Positions 1-5,955 of a stretch of 13,633 nucleotides of DNA are shown piece by piece. The DNA is from Candidatus Pacearchaeota archaeon (GTDB lineage Archaea > Nanobdellota > Nanobdellia > Pacearchaeales > GW2011-AR1). A model generated the notes under the pieces. It was not told where the DNA came from, did no database searches, and worked only from the letters and a program-made list of their open reading frames with translations. Made by a program: the position numbers and the translations under genes. Every line of letters begins with the position of its first letter. Position 1 is the stretch's first letter. The stretch is from assembly GCA_014728745.1 (NCBI GenBank), contig WJLC01000040.1, forward strand, positions 1 to 13,633, read 5' to 3'.

Positions 1-454
1 CATAAGCATTGCATGAAACCTCTGATTTATGTGTCATTGGAGCAGATTGCAAATAAAAATCCTTTTCATCACAGAATTTTTGTTTTTTTGAAATCTCATG
101 AATTTTAATTGGGAATTTTTCTCCTGCATAAACAAATGTACTCATAATTTTCTTGAATTTCTCTTTGCTTTTTTTTGGGCCGTAAATGTGAAGTGTTTTA
201 GAGTATTCCATCAGAGCCATTGTTTGAATCAATCCAGGCAATCCTAGGACATGATCTCCATGCCAATGAGTTATTAGGATTCTTGTTATCTTTGTTGGTG
301 AGATTCTAGCTTTTTTAAACTGTCTTTGGGTTCCTTCTCCGCAATCAACAAGAATGTTCTCTCCCTTGTAGGTTAGAAGCGTTGCTACATGATTTCTTTT
401 TGCAGTGGGAACTACTGCACTTGTGCCAAGCATTGTTAGTTTAATTTCACTCAT
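1..454 (-). CDS. rnz: Ribonuclease Z (tRNA 3'-end endonuclease), C-terminal part cut off by window edge
   Basis: Zinc-dependent metallo-beta-lactamase-fold nuclease that removes the 3' trailer of precursor tRNAs, leaving the end to which CCA is added. The visible 151 residues begin MSEIKLTMLGTSAVVPTAKR, the usual N-terminal strand and GTS loop. The catalytic signature HWHGDH is at residues 63-68, followed by GLPGL, which is characteristic of RNase Z rather than other MBL proteins. PMTH at residues 139-142 probably supplies another metal-binding His. Family members are about 300 aa, so roughly half is missing beyond position 1; there is no sign of frameshift. The ATG at 454 is chosen because a TATA box lies 28 bp upstream, giving a leaderless mRNA. 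Both tRNA genes in this window lack an encoded CCA, which fits a need for this enzyme. Function is from family knowledge and confidence is high. Confidence 0.95.
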   Translation of the reverse strand, partial: MSEIKLTMLGTSAVVPTAKRNHVATLLTYKGENILVDCGEGTQRQFKKARISPTKITRILITHWHGDHVLGLPGLIQTMALMEYSKTLHIYGPKKSKEKFKKIMSTFVYAGEKFPIKIHEISKKQKFCDEKDFYLQSAPMTHKSEVSCNAY

Positions 455-476
455 ATTAGTAAAAAGAGACAAAATG

Positions 477-486
477 AATTTAAATA
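477..486 (-). promoter_or_regulatory. TATA box of the ribonuclease Z gene
   Basis: The minus strand reads TATTTAAATT, centred about 28 bp upstream of the start codon at 454. That spacing puts the transcription start at or next to the ATG, so the mRNA should be leaderless. No Shine-Dalgarno sequence is visible. Confidence 0.6.
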
Positions 487-565
487 GGTTGTGAAAAGAA
501 ATAATAAATACAGACAATGTATTTGACAGTTATCACTATGTTTATTTGATTGCGCATGAGAATTC

Positions 566-588
566 TGCCTAGCGAAAAATAACAGGCA
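566..588 (-). terminator. Possible hairpin terminator or 3'-UTR structure after the LSm gene
   Basis: Just downstream of the LSm stop codon the minus strand forms TGCCT...AGGCA, a 5-bp stem. The 13-nt loop contains a run of five T. The adjacent tetranucleotides AGCG (571-574) and CGCT (592-595) could also pair and form a pseudoknot-like arrangement. The stem is short, so this may be chance. The rest of 455-594 shows no gene or tRNA. Confidence 0.3.
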
Positions 589-594
589 TAACGC

Positions 595-846
595 TTATTC
601 TTTTTGTAAGGCTGTTGATGCTGGAGAAACATAAATTATTGTGTCTCCTCTTAGGAAAGTAAGCCCTAGGCTTTTTTTCATCTCTCCATTCTGCATTTCT
701 TTGGTGTTGTCTAACACAAGGTTGATGTGTATGTCAAATGCAACTAAAGTTCCAACAAACTGTTTGTTGCCTTTTAACTGCACAAGCACTTCTTTTCCCT
801 TAGAGTTATTCAACAGGTCCAAAGGCCTTTCTATTGTTTTAACCAT
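595..846 (-). CDS. Sm-like archaeal protein (LSm)
   Basis: Small RNA-binding protein that assembles into a heptameric (sometimes hexameric) ring and binds U-rich single-stranded RNA; it acts in RNA metabolism in the cytoplasm. The 83 residues match the usual length. The Sm1 motif spans about residues 17-48 and contains the hallmark GTLVAFDIHINLVLDN. The Sm2 motif is FLRGDTIIYVSP at 64-75, close to the archaeal consensus [L/I]RGD-x-[I/V]-x-Y-[I/V]-SP. In many archaea this gene precedes rpl37e; here it stands alone, with ribonuclease Z downstream on the same strand (140-bp gap) and S8e divergent upstream. The ATG at 846 is supported by a TATA box 27 bp upstream. Confidence is high for the family; the specific RNA partners cannot be read from sequence. 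Confidence 0.95.
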   Translation of the reverse strand: MVKTIERPLDLLNNSKGKEVLVQLKGNKQFVGTLVAFDIHINLVLDNTKEMQNGEMKKSLGLTFLRGDTIIYVSPASTALQKE

Positions 847-867
847 GCTCTAAAATGTTTTAATTAT

Positions 868-877
868 TTTATAAATC
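868..877 (-). promoter_or_regulatory. TATA box of the LSm gene
   Basis: The minus strand reads GATTTATAAA with an A-rich BRE-like stretch just upstream. It is centred about 27 bp from the LSm start at 846, so the mRNA is predicted to be leaderless. It lies back-to-back with the S8e promoter in the 137-bp divergent intergenic region. Confidence 0.65.
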
Positions 878-948
878 TTTTTGTGCCTTTGATGTTAGAT
901 TGTTGGGAAGGATTTGGAATAATTTAAAATAAGAATCATAATAGAAAG

Positions 949-960
949 CTATTTAAATAA
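949..960 (+). promoter_or_regulatory. TATA box of the S8e gene
   Basis: CTATTTAAATAA is centred about 29 bp upstream of the ATG at 984, preceded by an A/G-rich BRE-like segment. No ribosome binding site is visible, so the mRNA is probably leaderless. Confidence 0.65.
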
Positions 961-983
961 AAAATAAAATCAATTACTATAAA

Positions 984-1361
984 ATGAAGCAAGGAAAGAA
1001 AAAAACTGGCGGAAAATACAATAAGAGAAGAAAAAAGAAGAAATATGAACTTCCAGGACAAAAAAGAATTGTTAGGTTAGCAGAGCAAGAAAAGAGAAAA
1101 TCAAAAAGGACAAGAGGAGGCAATAAGAAATCCTTTTTACTTAAGTCTAAATACATTAATGTGAATGAGGAAGGCAAGAAAAAATCTAAAAAACTCAAAA
1201 TAAAGAATGTGGTAAAGACTCCTTCAAACAGATTCTTAGCTAGACAGAATATAATCACAAAAGGAACTATACTTGAAACACCTGAAGGAATGGTTAAGGT
1301 TACTAACAGGCCTAGTCAAGAGGGAATAGTGAACGGTGTTTTTGTCAAGGAAAAAGAATAA
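984..1361 (+). CDS. rps8e: 30S ribosomal protein S8e
   Basis: Small-subunit ribosomal protein of the archaeal/eukaryotic S8e family. Its 125 residues agree with the archaeal length. Recognisable family segments are the Lys-rich KKTGGKYNKRRKKKKYEL start (residues 6-23), TRGGNKK at 43-49, and the C-terminal core with IITKGTILET at 90-99 followed by GMVKVTNRPSQEGIVNGVFV (102-121). The N-terminus is slightly shorter and even more basic than usual, lacking the common MxWQGxSxRKPSGG beginning. The gene is monocistronic: it has its own TATA box 29 bp upstream, and T-tracts after the stop at 1361 are a plausible terminator. The opposite-strand open frame over the same bases is a shadow of the Lys-rich coding sequence. 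Confidence 0.95.
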   Translation: MKQGKKKTGGKYNKRRKKKKYELPGQKRIVRLAEQEKRKSKRTRGGNKKSFLLKSKYINVNEEGKKKSKKLKIKNVVKTPSNRFLARQNIITKGTILETPEGMVKVTNRPSQEGIVNGVFVKEKE

Positions 1362-1435
1362 TTTTCTTGTTGTTTTTTAATTTACTTTATTTTATTATCC
1401 TTTTCTCTTTTATTTACTTATTTTTTTGTATTTTT
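1362..1435 (+). terminator. T-rich terminator region after S8e
   Basis: A pyrimidine-rich stretch begins right after the S8e stop and holds several T-runs: T6 at 1373-1378, T7 at 1421-1427 and T5 at 1431-1435. Serial U-tracts without a hairpin are the usual archaeal intrinsic termination signal. The region from here to 1601 has no convincing gene; its second half is the TFB promoter and leader. Confidence 0.6.
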
Positions 1436-1461
1436 ACTATTTCATCATAACTATAAAAAAC

Positions 1462-1477
1462 AAAAGATTTTTAAATG
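1462..1477 (+). promoter_or_regulatory. Candidate main promoter (BRE/TATA) of the TFB gene
   Basis: AAAAGATTTTTAAATG is identical over 16 bases to the promoter element of the 1444-aa surface protein gene at 5919-5934. With the same spacing, transcription would start near 1499 and give a leader of about 100 nt before the TFB ATG at 1602. Other TATA-like stretches lie at 1485-1494, 1505-1514 and 1561-1569; the last would give a leader of about 10 nt. Which one is used cannot be decided from sequence. Confidence 0.45.
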
Positions 1478-1601
1478 CATTTTCTTTTTAAATGTTACGT
1501 TAAGTTTATAAATTAAAACAAAATTAATCATTTCAAATTGCTAAGCTAAGACTTAAATTCTTAATAAAATACAAACAAAATCAAAATAATTTTTACTTAA
1601 A

Positions 1602-2579
1602 ATGGCTGGAATAAAAAAATGTCCTGAATGTGATGGAATAAACCTTACTCATGACCCACATCTTGGAGAGGTTATTTGTAATGACTGTGGATTAGTTGTT
1701 GAAGAGAAGATGGTAGACAGTGGTATTGATTTACATGGGAAATTTGACAAGAGTGAGAAAAAAAGCAGAGGCGGAGCTCCTATGAGCATGCAGAAGTTTG
1801 ATAAGGGTTTAACTACAAATGTTGGAGAGATTTCTGATATTTACAAGCTTAAAGAGCCTGGACAAACTAGAAAATTCCTTAGATTAAAGAAATGGCAGGA
1901 AAGGGTTTCAACATCAATTGAGAGGAATTTAAGACTTGCAATGGCAGAGTTAAGGGTTATTGCATCTTATCTTGATTTGCCTAATGTTGTAAGAGATGAA
2001 GCTTCAAGAATTTATAATTTTGTATTGCAGAGAGGTTTGGTTAGAGGAAGAAGCATGGAAAGTGTTATTGCAGCTTGTTTATATGCTGCTTGCAGAAGCT
2101 ACAGTATTCCAAGAACCTTAGATGAAATGGCAACTGCATCAGATGTGGAGAGAAAGGAAATTGGAAGAACTTACAGATTCATTATAAGAAAGCTTGGAAT
2201 TAAAGTTAAGCAAAGTTCCCCTAAAGATTACATTCCTAGATTTTCTTCTGTTTTAAAATTGTCTCCTAAAGCTCAAAACATTGCCTTGAAAGTTCTGAAA
2301 GATGCAGAAAAAGCTGAATTGACTTCTGGAAGAGGGCCTGCAGGAATTGCTGCAGCAGCACTTTATGTGGCTGCTTTGATTAATGATGAGAAAAAGACTC
2401 AGAGAGAAGTTGCAGATATTGCAGGTATCACTGAGGTTACAATAAGGAACAGATACAAAGAGCTAATAGAGAAATTAGGGTTAGAAGAAAAAATAAAGCA
2501 GAGTGACTCAAAATCCAAATCAAAATCCTCTTCTAAAGAAAAATCCAAGAAAGGAAAGAAAAGTAAAAGCAAGAAGTAA
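1602..2579 (+). CDS. tfb: Transcription initiation factor B (TFB) with a basic C-terminal tail
   Basis: General transcription factor that binds TBP-TATA and the BRE and recruits archaeal RNA polymerase. The zinc ribbon has C7-x2-C10 and C26-x2-C29. The B-reader/linker includes RGGAPMSMQKFDKGL (56-70). Cyclin repeat 1 is about 105-198 with VRGRSMESVIAACLYAACR, and repeat 2 about 205-296 with TSGRGPAGIAAAALY. The BRE-contacting helix-turn-helix is TQREVADIAGITEVTIRNRY (266-285). Two features are unusual. The GPEWRAF-type segment normally found after the ribbon is replaced by SGIDLHGKFDK. Residues 297-325 also form a Ser/Lys-only style tail beyond the normal end of TFB. It is the only TFB gene in this window. 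Its upstream region is long with several TATA-like elements, unlike its leaderless neighbours. Confidence 0.96.
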   Translation: MAGIKKCPECDGINLTHDPHLGEVICNDCGLVVEEKMVDSGIDLHGKFDKSEKKSRGGAPMSMQKFDKGLTTNVGEISDIYKLKEPGQTRKFLRLKKWQERVSTSIERNLRLAMAELRVIASYLDLPNVVRDEASRIYNFVLQRGLVRGRSMESVIAACLYAACRSYSIPRTLDEMATASDVERKEIGRTYRFIIRKLGIKVKQSSPKDYIPRFSSVLKLSPKAQNIALKVLKDAEKAELTSGRGPAGIAAAALYVAALINDEKKTQREVADIAGITEVTIRNRYKELIEKLGLEEKIKQSDSKSKSKSSSKEKSKKGKKSKSKK

Positions 2580-2590
2580 TTTTTCTTTTT
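2580..2590 (+). terminator. Poly-T terminator after TFB
   Basis: Two runs of five T separated by one C begin at the base after the TFB stop codon. This fits archaeal U-tract termination, upstream of the separate tRNA-Leu promoter. Confidence 0.5.
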
Positions 2591-2613
2591 AAGAGATTTA
2601 GGAATTCTAAAGG

Positions 2614-2623
2614 TTTTTATATT
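2614..2623 (+). promoter_or_regulatory. TATA box of tRNA-Leu
   Basis: TTTTTATATT is centred about 38 bp upstream of the mature tRNA 5' end. This suggests a short 5' leader that RNase P would remove. Confidence 0.45.
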
Positions 2624-2655
2624 GTTATTATTAGTTTATTATTGCATAAGATTAA

Positions 2656-2739
2656 GCGGAGATGCCGGAGTGGTCAAACGGGCGAGGTTTAGGTCCTCGT
2701 AGCTTAGTGCTTACCAAGGTTCGAATCCTTGTCTCCGCA
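2656..2739 (+). tRNA. tRNA-Leu (anticodon UAG)
   Basis: Complete class II tRNA. The acceptor stem pairs GCGGAGA (2656-2662) with TCTCCGC (2732-2738), with discriminator A at 2739 and no encoded CCA. The anticodon stem pairs CGAGG (2683-2687) with CCTCG (2695-2699). The loop TTTAGGT places anticodon TAG at 2690-2692, which reads CUA and probably other CUN codons. A long variable arm (about 2700-2714, AGC/GCT stem) and discriminator A are the expected leucine features. The T-arm is CAAGG-TTCGAAT-CCTTG. No intron is seen. The tRNA body is markedly GC-richer than its surroundings. Confidence 0.97.
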
Positions 2740-2746
2740 TAACAAT

Positions 2747-2756
2747 AATTATAAAC
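2747..2756 (+). promoter_or_regulatory. TATA box of the DUF362/ferredoxin gene
   Basis: AATTATAAAC is centred about 25 bp upstream of the ATG at 2777 and begins 8 bp after the tRNA-Leu 3' end. This supports independent transcription and the choice of the ATG at 2777 over the upstream TTG at 2729, which lies inside the tRNA. Confidence 0.55.
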
Positions 2757-2776
2757 ATTATTTTCTTTACCTGATC

Positions 2777-3964
2777 ATGAGAAAAAGAGGAAAGACAAAA
2801 TCTAGTAAACAAGAAATAGAAAAGGTTTTTGTTGTTAAATGCAATTCTTATAATCAGAAAAAAGTAGATAAAGCTGTTTCTAAGGCATTGAAGTCAATTG
2901 GATTTAATGCAAAAGATTACAAAGGTAAAAAGGTTTTAATTAAGCCAAATGTTCTTGGAAGTTTTACTAAAGAAAAACAAAAAGCAATAACAACTCATCC
3001 TTCTCTTGTGAAGGCTGTGTGCAAAATTTTGAAAAAGGCAGGTGTGAAAAAAATCTTTATTGGGGACAGTAGTTTTATGGGGACTCCCAAGGCTTTTAAG
3101 AAGTCTGGGATTGAAAAAGTAGCTAAACAGTATTCTGTTGATAAAAAGCCACTTATTTTTGAACAAGATAAGCTTGTTAAAATAAAAGATTCTAAGGCAA
3201 AAATCTTAAAGGATTTTCCAATATCTAAAAAAGCCAGTAATGCTGATTTAATTATTAACATGCCTAAGATGAAAACACATTCTCTTGCGCAAGTCACTCT
3301 CGGAATAAAAAATCTTTACGGCTTGATTCCAGGAGGCTTAAAGCAGAGACTTCACACAAAGGCAAGCGGTAGAAGATTTTCAGAGATTTTAGTTGATATT
3401 TATCAAAATATGAAGCCTCAATTGAATATTTTAGATGGGGTTATTGGAATGGAGGGGGAAGGCCCTTCTTCTGGAACTTCTAAAAAAGCAGGATTAATTT
3501 TAGCTAGCAGAAATGCTATTGCATTATATATTGCTGCATCAAAAATAATGGGTTTTAAGCCAAAAAAGATACCTGCTATAAAATACGCATTAAAGAGAAA
3601 GCTTTATTCTGGTTATAAATTTGAATTAATTGGAATGAAAAAACTTCCAAAAATTCCTTTTAAAAAATCCTCAAAATCAAAGAGTGTTTCAGGAGCAAGA
3701 GCATTGTTTAGAAAAGAGAAACCAATTGTTTGTGATGTGCAGAAATGCATTAAATGCGGAACATGCGCAAAACACTGCCCAGTTAATGCTATTACACTAA
3801 AACCTTACCCTGTAATTGATAAAAAGAAATGCATAAGGTGTTTCTGCTGCATGGAGGTTTGCCCTGTACATGCTCTTTCTTTAGGTAATGTTGGAGATGA
3901 TGTTTGGCAGAATGCTAAAAAGTGCAAGCCTGAAGATGTGGATAAGAGTAAACTAAAAAAATAA
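2777..3964 (+). CDS. DUF362 domain protein with C-terminal 2[4Fe-4S] ferredoxin domain
   Basis: Predicted cytoplasmic iron-sulfur protein of 395 aa; its reaction is not known. DUF362 fills residues about 15-290. It has the conserved GKKVLIKPNVLG near 50-61, TTHPSLVKAVCKIL (72-85) and GDSSFMGTP (96-104). NMPKMKTHSLAQVTLGIKNL (161-180) and LDGVIGMEGEGPSSG (219-233) complete the domain. Two CxxCxxCxxxCP cluster motifs follow, with Cys 324/327/330/334 and 352/355/358/362; this ferredoxin fusion is common in the family. Extra cysteines occur at 319, 357 and 383. The N-terminus is a short basic extension without a signal peptide. The gene lies between two tRNA genes with its own TATA box and a T7 terminator. 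The ATG at 2777 is preferred because an earlier in-frame TTG at 2729 would start inside tRNA-Leu. The family call is solid; the function is open. Confidence 0.92.
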   Translation: MRKRGKTKSSKQEIEKVFVVKCNSYNQKKVDKAVSKALKSIGFNAKDYKGKKVLIKPNVLGSFTKEKQKAITTHPSLVKAVCKILKKAGVKKIFIGDSSFMGTPKAFKKSGIEKVAKQYSVDKKPLIFEQDKLVKIKDSKAKILKDFPISKKASNADLIINMPKMKTHSLAQVTLGIKNLYGLIPGGLKQRLHTKASGRRFSEILVDIYQNMKPQLNILDGVIGMEGEGPSSGTSKKAGLILASRNAIALYIAASKIMGFKPKKIPAIKYALKRKLYSGYKFELIGMKKLPKIPFKKSSKSKSVSGARALFRKEKPIVCDVQKCIKCGTCAKHCPVNAITLKPYPVIDKKKCIRCFCCMEVCPVHALSLGNVGDDVWQNAKKCKPEDVDKSKLKK

Positions 3965-3971
3965 ATCTTGC

Positions 3972-3978
3972 TTTTTTT
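3972..3978 (+). terminator. Poly-T terminator after the DUF362 gene
   Basis: A run of seven T starts 7 bp after the stop codon and ends just before the TATA box of tRNA-Cys. Confidence 0.5.
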
Positions 3979-3981
3979 GGA

Positions 3982-3993
3982 TAAATTTAAATA
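3982..3993 (+). promoter_or_regulatory. TATA box of tRNA-Cys
   Basis: TAAATTTAAATA is centred about 29 bp upstream of the mature tRNA-Cys 5' end at 4017. That is the spacing expected for a tRNA promoter with almost no 5' leader. Confidence 0.6.
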
Positions 3994-4016
3994 GAATATT
4001 TTTAATTTAGGTTTAT

Positions 4017-4136
<120 letters not shown>

Positions 4137-4164
4137 TAGCCCTGAATAATCCTTTATGAATAAA

Positions 4165-4170
4165 TTTTTT
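4165..4170 (+). terminator. T6 run, possible end of the tRNA-Cys transcript
   Basis: This is the first T-run of six after tRNA-Cys; the intervening (TTA)n has no T-tract longer than two. It lies 24 bp before the 3' end of the convergent membrane-protein gene. Confidence 0.35.
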
Positions 4171-4193
4171 ACTGCATAAAATAATTTTGAGAA

Positions 4194-5018
4194 TTAAGCC
4201 TTTTCTGCAGAAACTTCTTTACCTTTAGCAGAATACCATCTTTCAATGGCTAAAAGAATAAATGCTCCCACAATAACAAGCATAAAAACATAAACTAGTT
4301 GTCCTTGCTTCATGAAACTAAGGATTGCAATATCATCTTCTGCATTAGGAGATATGCCTCCTGTTATTCCACTTCTTTGAGTGCTTCTTTCATCTATTGC
4401 ACCTATTGCCTGCCCTGTCCCTGTTAAAGAAACCTGGTTTTGAGTGACTGTACTTACTCCGTCAGTTACCTTTATATTATAGCTTCCTTGAGGAGCAACC
4501 AATCTATATTCCACACTCTCTCCAATTCCTAGTGTTGGGTTTTTTGTGGAAATAGTGTTTCCAATAATTAATTGAATTGTTCTTGAATATTCTGTGTTTC
4601 CTATATTTGTTACTTTTAGACTCTCGCCTTTTAATTCCAGTTTTGCTATTTCTTCTGTCTCAACTTCAAATAAGGCTTTTGTTTCTTCATTATTGTAATT
4701 AACTGTTACTATCCAGTATCCAGAATTAGCACCCTCTCCTAGATTTATATTAAATTCATTGTTTGTGGAAACAGTATATTCTAGGGATTTCCCTGTTTGA
4801 GTGTTTTCAACAGTGATGTTTATCTTTTCATTCACAGGTTTATTATTAATATCAAAAATAGAAATTCTCATAGATATATTCTCTCCAGCCTGAAAAACCT
4901 CCTTGCTTGGAGAGATATCCACCTTATAGTCATGAGAGTTTTGGGCAGATGCAAAACCCTGTGTTAAAATAATTGTTGTTAGGGCAAAAAGAATTGCAAA
5001 AGCTTTTTCTTTTTTCAT
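4194..5018 (-). CDS. Type I membrane protein with extracellular Ig-like region, function unknown
   Basis: A 274-aa protein not assigned to a known family. Residues 1-26 form a signal peptide (basic MKKEK start, hydrophobic core, ending near ASAQ). The exported part (about 27-215) is beta-rich, and its SPSKEVFQAGENISMRISI-type segment resembles Ig-like/bacterial-macroglobulin-like domains. Several N-x-S/T sequons suggest N-glycosylation. A flexible Gly/Ser stretch with GITGGISPNAEDD precedes a transmembrane helix at about 240-258 and a short basic cytoplasmic tail (ERWYSAKGK...). The topology should be N-out, C-in. The gene is divergent from the TrmB-like regulator and near two large surface proteins, so it may belong to the same cell-envelope function (inference). 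The ATG at 5018 is supported by a TATA box 25 bp upstream, which overlaps a palindrome that may be an operator. Confidence 0.85.
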   Translation of the reverse strand: MKKEKAFAILFALTTIILTQGFASAQNSHDYKVDISPSKEVFQAGENISMRISIFDINNKPVNEKINITVENTQTGKSLEYTVSTNNEFNINLGEGANSGYWIVTVNYNNEETKALFEVETEEIAKLELKGESLKVTNIGNTEYSRTIQLIIGNTISTKNPTLGIGESVEYRLVAPQGSYNIKVTDGVSTVTQNQVSLTGTGQAIGAIDERSTQRSGITGGISPNAEDDIAILSFMKQGQLVYVFMLVIVGAFILLAIERWYSAKGKEVSAEKA

Positions 5019-5039
5019 AATTGTAGTATCTTTTTATAC

Positions 5040-5047
5040 TATTTAAA
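5040..5047 (-). promoter_or_regulatory. TATA box of the 274-aa membrane protein gene
   Basis: The minus strand reads TTTAAATA, centred about 25 bp upstream of the start codon at 5018, predicting a leaderless mRNA. It lies inside one arm of the palindrome at 5043-5072. Confidence 0.6.
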
Positions 5048-5072
5048 GATTATGTTCTAATATAGTCTTTAA
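5043..5072. promoter_or_regulatory. 30-bp imperfect palindrome, candidate regulator binding site
   Basis: The outer arms TTAAAGA (5043-5049) and TCTTTAA (5066-5072) are perfect inverted repeats. Over the whole 30 bp, 12 of 15 symmetric positions are complementary. The left arm overlaps the TATA box of the divergent membrane protein, so a bound protein would block TBP. The neighbouring gene encodes a TrmB-family regulator, a family known to bind palindromic operators. The local AT-richness makes chance symmetry possible. Confidence 0.4.
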
Positions 5073-5109
5073 GAAATATGTTTTGTATTAGACACATTAA
5101 TTTAATAAA

Positions 5110-5119
5110 GCTTTTATAC
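5110..5119 (+). promoter_or_regulatory. Candidate TATA box of the TrmB-family regulator gene
   Basis: GCTTTTATAC follows an A-rich BRE-like stretch and is centred about 36 bp upstream of the ATG at 5151, implying a leader of about 10 nt. A second option, CTAAATATTA at 5122-5131, is 25 bp upstream and would give a leaderless mRNA. Confidence 0.4.
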
Positions 5120-5150
5120 TTCTAAATATTATTATAAATATTGCTATAAA

Positions 5151-5882
5151 ATGAGAAAATCGGATATAAATGTTTTAATGTCTCTTGGATTGCATAAATC
5201 AGAATCAATTGTATATCTTGATCTTGTTAGACATTCTCCTTCTGTTCCCTCAGAGATTGCAATAAGAGTTAATTTTCATAGACCTAATGTATATGACGCA
5301 ATAAAGAGATTGAAAAGTTTAGGATTAGTAATTGAAAATGTTGGAGAAAAAGGAAAAACATACCATGCATTAGAGCCAAAAAAACTAAAAATATATCTTA
5401 AGCAAAAAGAAAATGAGCTTGATGAGCTTATTGATGATTTAAAGAAAATAAAGATTGAAAAGCCAAAAACAGATCAATTCAGAGTATTTGAAGGCTTGTC
5501 AGTTCAAAATGAGCTTAGCAATTTGCTTAAAGCTAAAAGTACTATTTATGTTAGGCTTCATTCTGATTCTCTTATTTTTGGAACTAAGGGATTTGATAAA
5601 ATTAATAAGGCGAGAATCAAAAAAAAGATCCAGGTTAAAGTTTTAATTTCTCCTTCAAATGCCAAAAAAATTAAATACCTTAAAGAAATTCCTTTTTTGA
5701 AAGTAAGGAGTAAAAAAGAAGGAGCAAATCCTAATTTTGTCACAATAATCACAGAAGATACTTTTTATTATCTTTTTGGAGCAAAGGATGAATTTACACT
5801 TATTAAAATCAATCAAAAAGATATTGCACAAGAGAGGAGAGAAACTTTTGAGAGGAATTGGAAAAAAGCTAAGGCAGAATAA
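5151..5882 (+). CDS. TrmB-family HTH transcriptional regulator
   Basis: A 243-aa archaeal transcriptional regulator. Residues 1-70 form a TrmB-type winged helix: the LGLHKSESIVYLDLVRHSP opening (12-30) matches the family's LGLTxYExxVYLxLL signature. The recognition helix is FHRPNVYDAIKRLKSLGLV (42-60), and the wing is near 62-72 (NVGEKGKTYHAL). A coiled-coil dimerisation helix follows (about 76-102). Residues 108-243 form the regulatory domain found in short TrmB-like proteins, starting FRVFEGLSVQNELSNLL and containing IYVRLHSDS and VKVLISPSN strands. The well-studied TrmB proteins sense sugars, but no ligand can be read here. Its divergent partner, the adjacent palindrome and the downstream surface genes make local control of envelope genes plausible. 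A T7 run follows the stop. Confidence 0.88.
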   Translation: MRKSDINVLMSLGLHKSESIVYLDLVRHSPSVPSEIAIRVNFHRPNVYDAIKRLKSLGLVIENVGEKGKTYHALEPKKLKIYLKQKENELDELIDDLKKIKIEKPKTDQFRVFEGLSVQNELSNLLKAKSTIYVRLHSDSLIFGTKGFDKINKARIKKKIQVKVLISPSNAKKIKYLKEIPFLKVRSKKEGANPNFVTIITEDTFYYLFGAKDEFTLIKINQKDIAQERRETFERNWKKAKAE

Positions 5883-5900
5883 AAAGGATTAATTTGTTGT

Positions 5901-5907
5901 ATTTTTT
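5901..5907 (+). terminator. Poly-T terminator after the TrmB-like regulator
   Basis: A T7 run starts 19 bp after the stop codon and lies upstream of the separate promoter of the 1444-aa protein gene, so the two genes are probably not co-transcribed. Confidence 0.5.
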
Positions 5908-5918
5908 TATACTTCTTT

Positions 5919-5934
5919 CAAAAGATTTTTAAAT
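5919..5934 (+). promoter_or_regulatory. BRE/TATA promoter of the 1444-aa surface protein gene
   Basis: AAAAGATTTTTAAATG is centred about 27-30 bp upstream of the ATG at 5956, giving a leaderless mRNA. It is identical to the element at 1462-1477 upstream of TFB. The bases TCTTTCAAAAGA at 5913-5924 form a small inverted repeat over the BRE region. Confidence 0.65.
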
Positions 5935-5955
5935 GGTTTTGTTTATTCCTAGATA

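Noticed and set aside
455..594. Possible tRNA or C/D-box guide RNA in the RNase Z-LSm gap
   Set aside because: There is no cloverleaf, and no convincing C (RUGAUGA) plus D (CUGA) box pair on either strand.
641..853. Plus-strand open frame of 70 codons
   Set aside because: It is antisense to the LSm gene, which has clear Sm motifs.
977..1258. Minus-strand Phe/Leu-rich open frame of 93 codons
   Set aside because: It is a complement of the Lys-rich S8e coding sequence and a composition artefact.
1492..1503. Four-codon ORF in the TFB leader (ATG TTA CGT TAA)
   Set aside because: It is too short, its position relative to a predicted transcript start is uncertain, and nothing suggests attenuation.
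2729..2776. Upstream TTG start extending the DUF362 protein by 16 residues
   Set aside because: It lies inside the tRNA-Leu gene and upstream of the TATA box; the ATG at 2777 fits the promoter.
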